Of a DNA stretch of 64,000 nt, positions 58,937 through 64,000 are shown one piece after another (positions within the stretch are counted from its first letter, which is position 1; the number at the start of each line of letters is the position of its first letter). The DNA is from Margaritifera margaritifera. Taxonomy: Eukaryota; Mollusca; Bivalvia; Unionida; Margaritiferidae. The notes beneath the pieces were generated by a model that worked only from the letters and a program-made list of their open reading frames with translations, was not told where the DNA came from and searched no databases. Made by a program: the position numbers and the translations under genes. The stretch is taken from contig JAQPZY010001688.1 in NCBI GenBank assembly GCA_029931535.1, positions 1,652,501 through 1,716,500 on the forward strand. Direction: 5' to 3'.

Positions 58937-59115
58937 TCTTGAATAATGCATAAACACTCCATTGCTCTCTGCTGAATGTTGTTATCAGGGTGGTCCAGAT
59001 ATCGCATAAGTTGTTGCAGTGTGGCATCCACATTCATGTCACCAAGAAGCGGTAGCAACCCCTGCTGAAGCTGTCTGAGAAGTTCTGATTCTTCCTCTTC
59101 TTTTTCCAGTTTCTC
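58937..59115 (-). CDS. Exon A of HEAT-repeat gene: coiled-coil lead-in and first HEAT helices
   Basis: 179 nt, phase 0 in and phase 2 out. The acceptor is TACTTACAG before GAGAAACTGG and the donor is AAGA followed by GTGAGA. The translation starts EKLEKEEEESELLRQLQQ, a charged heptad-like helix, then runs through VDATLQQLMRYLDHPDNN into IQQRAMECLCIIQ, the usual HEAT pattern of a helix, a turn with Asp/Pro, then a second helix. The donor leaves GA, completed by the G of the next exon to a Glu codon. No further upstream exon is evident between 59116 and 64000, so the start codon is probably beyond the right edge. Confidence 0.85.
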
Positions 59116-59184
59116 CTGTAAGTAGTATGCACTTCACTGTATCACTGATACCTCATTATTCACAATAGATATATTGTAATAGGA

Positions 59185-59310
59185 GGGTAGACAAATTCTA
59201 ACTATCGTGGTCAGGAATCAAACCCAGTTTGTCTGTCTCACAGTCAGGTGCACAAACCACTATACTAAAATGTCCAGACCAGCTACTAGTAAGTGGCCTC
59301 ATATACCTAG
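59185..59310 (-). mobile_element. tRNA-derived SINE, copy 1 (Asp/Glu-like A box)
   Basis: On the minus strand, TTTAGTATAGTGGTTTGTGC (A box TAGTATAGTGG) then AACTGGGTTTGATTCCTGAC (B box GGTTTGATTCC). The second copy lies about 270 bp away in the same orientation. Confidence 0.72.
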
Positions 59311-59449
59311 ACCACTACACTCCTCCCCCACTTACCTTGACATTCATCCTTAAATGTCATCCAGATTCACTTCTCAGAGTGGTCAAAAACCTTTTCCCAA
59401 CCTGGCCACCAGCTACTGAGAGTTGGACGATCCCTCAAATGTAACAGGT

Positions 59450-59590
59450 GGGGAGACAAATTCTAACTATCATGGTCAGGAATCAAACCCAGTTTGTCAG
59501 TCTCACAGTGAAGCGCACATACCACCAGACTAATGGGGCCAGACCAGCTAGGCTGGTTAGTAAGTGGCTTCCTATACCTAGATTGATAGT
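59450..59590 (-). mobile_element. tRNA-derived SINE, copy 2
   Basis: Same boxes on the minus strand (TTAGTCTGGTGGTATGTGCG; AACTGGGTTTGATTCCTGAC). More diverged at the A box (CTGGTGG). Shared flank AGTAAGTGGC..ATACCTAGA suggests the whole unit was duplicated. Confidence 0.7.
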
Positions 59591-59754
59591 ATTCATGAAT
59601 CACAAATAACGAGACGATACTTCTATTTCTTCGTTAAATACAAAGTGGACTAGTTGCTTTTTAAAACTAACAGAGAAACTAAAATCAGTAAGGAGATGAT
59701 GATCATGATGAAGATGATGATGATGATGACTATTTTTATTATTTACAATTACTA

Positions 59755-61441
59755 CTGTATTTGCCAGCCTATAAGTCGATACTTTTTGACCTGGAAGTCT
59801 GGGCTTCGTCTTATACCCCCGAATCAACTTATATATGGATTATGTCATTGAAATTGCTTTACCGTAAAAAAAAAAAAAAAATAAGATCAAGGCATGAAAA
59901 GTATAGTGCAAAAAAATAATTATCATTTTGGGGAAGAGATAGTGTGCGAAAAAATATAGGACCCGACATTGAGAAGAATTCCAAAATATTTACGTGATTG
60001 TCAGTATTAAATTCACGTGCATAAGACGTAATTGCGCTAAAGCAGCATGCACTAGTAATATATGTTGTTTAAGTTTGCTTACATATGTGTGTATTAGAAT
60101 AGACAAGTTAAATATGCCCCAATATGAGAGAGAGAGAGAGAGAGAGATTTCAGCCCTTCATGCTATTGTGCTTAATGTACCTTACTGACCCCTTTTAGCT
60201 GAAGCTTTTGTCAAAGAGAGAAAACAGTAATTAAATAGTCAATGGAAATTAAAACAATACATACCATACTCCTTCAGTTTCAAAGATATATCATTTATAT
60301 TTAAATACTCACAATATTTATATTCATATAGACTCCATTTAGTTTAAATAACAAGATGACCATTTAGCATGCTGTGTTGTTTTCTTTGCAAATACAATGA
60401 ACACTATATACCCACGAAATAAATTACCCTTTATCAGTAAGTGCATGTACATTTCCTGTAGTTAGGCGGCATTTTGGTTTGATCTTTGCTCATGAATTCA
60501 AAGCCCCTTCTGTCGGCGAGATCAAAAGATGTCACTGGTTGAGAAACTTACATGAGCAAGCACCTGGCATTACAGGTCATTACACAGTCCTGCATACATT
60601 AACATGTTTTACAGGATCGATTACAATACCCTATGGGTAGCCTCATTTCCCTATTGGTAGCCTCACTAATTTTATCACATCTAGTGCATGTGTCAACTGG
60701 AATGACCTGACCAAAGCTGTACGCATATTTAATTAGAATGTAAATAACACTGCAAACCCAGTGGGTTCTTTATGATAATGGATATAAAAACAAGAATGAA
60801 CTGTTTATTCAGAGATATTAATTGATAATGGAATACAGTAATGCTCCTGTACATGAGTAAGATCACAATCATCAGGTAATTCAACAATACAACATATTAC
60901 AATCGATCTGTAACCTTTCTCTCTCCAAAAGCTACAAGTAAAAACTGCTCTGAATGCATTCGTTCTTACACACAGACAAAGCATTGTTTCATCCTCTCTC
61001 TCTCTCACTCACACAGACACACATACATACATGCATTCACTAAAAACAACAAGTCTTAATCGAGTTCTTTTATTTTTTTTATTGTACATATAATTTGATA
61101 ATGAGGTTACTGTTGCTGTAAGAATACAAGTTGCACTTATTTTTTGACAACAGGGGTTCATATCATTGCGTACAAAGTACCAATAAATAATACCTATAAA
61201 TAATACATGTAATACATGTACAGACCATCTGAATCATTTTCCCAATTAATCTGGAATAGCATAGTGATACCATTAATATTCATGAAATCGGAAGTTATTA
61301 GCGAAAGTGACGAAGTCAATGTGTTGATCTGGCTTCGTCTTATACTCCGCATCGACTTATATATGGATGAAGGATTGAAAATTGACGAAATTAGCGAATT
61401 CGACTTACACTCCGCATCGACTTATAGGCCGGCAAATACGG
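59755..61441. mobile_element. TA-flanked element, CYGTATTTGCC termini
   Basis: Left end CTGTATTTGCCAGCCTATAA then GTCGATAC. The right end reversed reads CCGTATTTGCCGGCCTATAA then GTCGATGC. TA at 59753-59754 and 61442-61443. 1687 bp. The right subterminus repeats CTCCGCATCGACTTATA three times in variant form. It contains GA and TC microsatellites (60126-60148, 60996-61013). No transposase frame. Confidence 0.85.
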
Positions 61442-61604
61442 TACATAGTTCATCCCATTACTGATGGGATATAACATGCTCTCTCAAGACAGGTTTCACT
61501 GTTAATATCACAGTAGATTTTTGGCACCCATGTGAAATTTTTCCTCATTTCTGTAGAATGTCATGTGTAATACAGTGGTCTTGCATTGAGAAAGCCATCA
61601 TTAA

Positions 61605-61958
61605 ATATCAGCACATTTGATGCTATTAATTTATGTGAACATGTCTAACATGCCATGAATATTGGTTGTGTTTTAACTTATGTCAACATGTCTAAAGTGC
61701 TATGAATATTGGTTGTATTCTAACTTATGCCAACATGTCTAAAATGCTATGAATACTGGTTGTGTTCTAACGTATTTCAACATGTCTAAAATGCCATGAA
61801 TATTGGTGAGTTCTAACTTATGTCAACATGTCTAAAATGCCATGAATAGAGGTTGTGTTCTAACTTATGTCAACATGTCTAAAATGCTATGAATACTGGT
61901 TGTGTTTTAACTTATGTCAACATGTCTAAAATGCTATGAATATTGGTTGTGTTCTGAT
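61605..61958. repeat. 47-bp tandem repeat, about 7 copies
   Basis: Unit TGTGTTCTAACTTATGTCAA plus CATGTCTAAAATGCTATGAATACTGGT. Divergence is modest. Confidence 0.93.
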
Positions 61959-61959
61959 C

Positions 61960-62120
61960 AATTTTAATGCCAAGATGAGAAGTTATCCAAAGGTCATGGT
62001 TTAAATACCTGCCCAGGTTAGCTGCCTGAGTGTGTCTTTTGAAAAGGCACTTAGCTCTCCATTTCCATGTCATAATATAACTAATAAAGTCATGAAAGTG
62101 CCATTAAAAACCAACCAACC
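61960..62120 (+). mobile_element. SINE-like fragment
   Basis: GTCATGGTTTAAATACCTGC is B-box-like, followed by CTTTTGAAAAGGCACTTAGC, a decayed form of the CTTGGGCAAGGCACTT core seen at 15560-15785, and an ACCAACCAACCAACA tail. No clear A box. Confidence 0.5.
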
Positions 62121-62644
62121 AACAACATTTTACCTAAATTTATTTAATAATTTTTGCTCTATCTACAAATTTAAAAAAAATAAACATTTGCACTGAGTCG
62201 CTGTTTGCTATTGGCTGCTACATCTTGGTAAGGACCATGAGAAAACTGGCCATTCAAAATAACATTTTGTATGGAATGAAAAATCTCACCCTTCAGTCAG
62301 AATTCGTAGGCATGATTTCTGACCCTTCAATGGGATTCTCCTATCCCACACAAATGCATATGATTGGATCTATTATTTTCAAATTCCTATACTGAAGAAA
62401 GGAACACATATGTAGTATAAAGTATTTGTTTGTCTCTGATCACATGACTGTTATCTGATTTCACATGATGCCTAGGAGTCTTACTGATTGGTGCATGGCT
62501 TAGTAACATTAGCTACTTTTTATGACATTACTTCATGAATAGAACTGTATCATTTCAGAGTTTTCTATTTACTGAGGTGGGTTCAGGTCATATCAAAATC
62601 ACACCAATTTGGAGAAAGGTAATACACAGACAACCCATTTTATT

Positions 62645-63032
62645 CCATAGGCCCTTGCATATGACACATCTGAACATTTTATTCCAATGACCTTTACATA
62701 TGACACATCTGAACATTTTATTCCACTGACCTTTGCATATGACACATCTGAACATTTTATTCCACTGACCTTTACATATGACACATATGAACATTTTATT
62801 CCAATGAGCTTTGCATATGACACATATGAACATTTTATTCCAATGAGCTTTGCATGACACATCTGAACATTTTATTCCAATGACCTTTGCATATGACACA
62901 TATGAACATTTTATTCCAATGACCTTTGCATATGACACATATGAACATTTTATTTCAATGACCGTTGTATATGACACATCTGAACATTTTATTCCTATGA
63001 CCTTTGCATATGACACATCTGAACATTTTATG
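62645..63032. repeat. 39-bp tandem repeat, about 10 copies
   Basis: Unit GACCTTTGCATATGACACAT plus CTGAACATTTTATTCCAAT. A multiple of three, so it opens both strands (minus 62588-63082, plus 62850-63065). The minus-strand reading is a KCSDVSYAKVIGI-type repeat; I treat it as noncoding. Confidence 0.95.
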
Positions 63033-63274
63033 TTCATTTTACCTGCTACAATTTGGAAACCATGATTTAAGATTTTTTTCAATTTATTCCCAATTTTTTT
63101 TTACAACAGAGATTTATAAAGTTGCAAAACTTAAGCAACCACAAAATTGTTCTCATACATACAGTATCAAAATATTAAAGCTGTAATGATACATTGATAC
63201 ATATCTGGAATATTGACATTTTTATTCTTGCACACTTTATCATATCTAAAATAAGTGAAGGAGCAGACATTGAA

Positions 63275-63855
63275 ACTAATGAAGTTTCATTACGCTTTCT
63301 TAAAGAGCATTAGAGAAAAAGTTCAGAAAAGGGGTAAAAATATGTATCAGTGACCTTGACCTTAAAGATAAAACACTGACTGTGATACATGAGATGCCAT
63401 CAAACTGAGAAGCATAAATGGAATATTGTTCATCCCTGTACCTCAGTTTTTATGATACAAAGCAGAAACAAAGAAACCTTAAAATACTGACCTGTGACCT
63501 TGACCTTCAGGATAAGACCTCAAAGATGCAATGCAACACTTTATCTTCTAATGACAATATAAGTATACCAAGCCTGATCCATTTATCTTAAACAGTTGTT
63601 AAGTTATAAAGCAAAATGTAAAATGTGTCTGAAGCCTAAAATATTGAGATGTGGCCTTGACCTTGAAGATTGGATGCCCAATTTAGTATGAACACCTTCT
63701 AGTGATGATGTATAAATATACCAAGTTTATTCCTTAATCTCAAATGGCTTTCAAGTTATAGAATGGAAGGGAATGTGTGACGGATGGATGGACAGCTGGA
63801 AGCATGGATACTACGTCCCCCTCTATTCTTTGATATGCAGGAGACAATTAGTACA
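63275..63855. repeat. Second copy of the TGACCTTGAC composite repeat, about 3 units
   Basis: Head CTTAAAGAGCATTAGAGAAA, units with GTGACCTTGACCTTAAAGAT and CCTAAAATATTGAGATGTGG, and tail GGATACTACGTCCCCCTCTA ... GGAGACAATTA. The layout is colinear with 12005-13245 but with fewer internal units. Confidence 0.85.
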
Positions 63856-64000
63856 AGCTCTGCATTGTTATACATATCATATTGGACCTCTGTATCATGA
63901 TATGCGACATCAGTGGTCATACACTGCTCTAACAATAAGTAATATCAATACGGAATGATACCAAGTCAGGATGAAACATTCCAAGCAAAGCACCTGAGCA

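Larger units (their letters stand above)
10625..59115 (-). other. Multi-exon HEAT-repeat protein gene (partial, spans window)
   Basis: Gene-level entry joining eight minus-strand exons with AG/GT borders and compatible phases at all seven internal junctions. The visible product is about 707 residues. In order it has a Glu-rich helical stretch, alternating amphipathic helices of HEAT/armadillo type (exons A-C), a helical linker (D), a 14-residue in-frame repeat (E), a Ser/Pro/Asp-rich low-complexity region of about 372 residues (F), and a basic tail region (G, H). HEAT repeats are protein-interaction scaffolds, so a structural or adaptor role is an inference. The first exon seen starts in phase 0 with no start codon, and the last ends in phase 1, so both ends lie outside the window. 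Introns are about 1.4, 6.2, 9.7, 1.6, 3.7, 5.8 and 18.0 kb. HEATR4-like or another HEAT-containing protein is possible, but I could not confirm a name. Confidence 0.85.

Noticed and set aside
59185..59590. Functional tRNA genes on the minus strand
   Set aside because: A and B boxes are present but acceptor and anticodon stems do not pair, and a SINE-type body follows.
62588..63082. 164-codon minus-strand repeat protein
   Set aside because: 39-bp tandem array, multiple of three. Both strands open, no flanking gene structure.

Overview
This is eukaryotic, metazoan DNA: AT-rich, gene-poor, full of nonautonomous DNA transposons, tRNA-derived SINEs, minisatellites and dispersed families built from 130-190 bp units. 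Several of these (units carrying TGACCTTGACC, 'ACTACGTCCCCCTC...GGAGACAATTA' tails, box-like 'ACCTCCACCA...TGGTGGGGGTAT' hairpins) resemble repeats I associate with molluscs, so a mollusc or other lophotrochozoan is my best guess. That is recognition, not a search result. I see no bacterial gene, operon, rRNA, functional tRNA or CRISPR array.

One gene is well supported. It lies on the minus strand, enters from the right edge of the window and leaves by the left. I assembled eight exons (59115-58937, 57529-57355, 51194-51069, 41373-41254, 39647-39419, 35703-34588, 28814-28754, 10740-10625) whose splice sites are all AG/GT and whose phases agree across every junction (2, 0, 0, 0, 1, 1, 2, then 1 leaving the window). 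They give about 707 residues: a charged coiled-coil-like lead-in, helical HEAT/armadillo-type repeats, a short in-frame 14-residue repeat, and a long Ser/Pro-rich disordered region. Both termini lie outside the window and I could not name the gene. Introns run from 1.4 to 18 kb and hold nearly all the other features. Two further minus-strand open segments in the 18 kb intron (17260-17105 and 26792-26342) have good acceptors and the right phase to be a cassette exon and an alternative last exon.

Layout: 1-6.2 kb, related minisatellite arrays (33, 37 and about 77 bp units) split by a transposon that itself holds another. 6.2-8.8 kb, a TA-flanked element inside a degenerate repeat. 9-22.8 kb, exon H, repeat arrays, the candidate cassette exon and a 33-bp satellite. 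23.0-25.8 kb, one element inserted head-to-head into an older copy of its own family. 26.3-27.7 kb, the candidate terminal exon and a 433-bp tandem duplication. 28-37 kb, exons G and F and a cluster of double-hairpin MITEs. 37-46 kb, exons E and D and an internally deleted piggyBac relic. 46.5-54.8 kb, a 4.1-kb element, a 75-bp array touching a splice donor, exon C and two more elements. 55-64 kb, exons B and A, SINEs, a 1.7-kb element and two more arrays.

The most distinctive content is the set of short TA-flanked elements with inverted termini, several of which show their target sites directly, and the MITE family whose body is two adjacent long hairpins.
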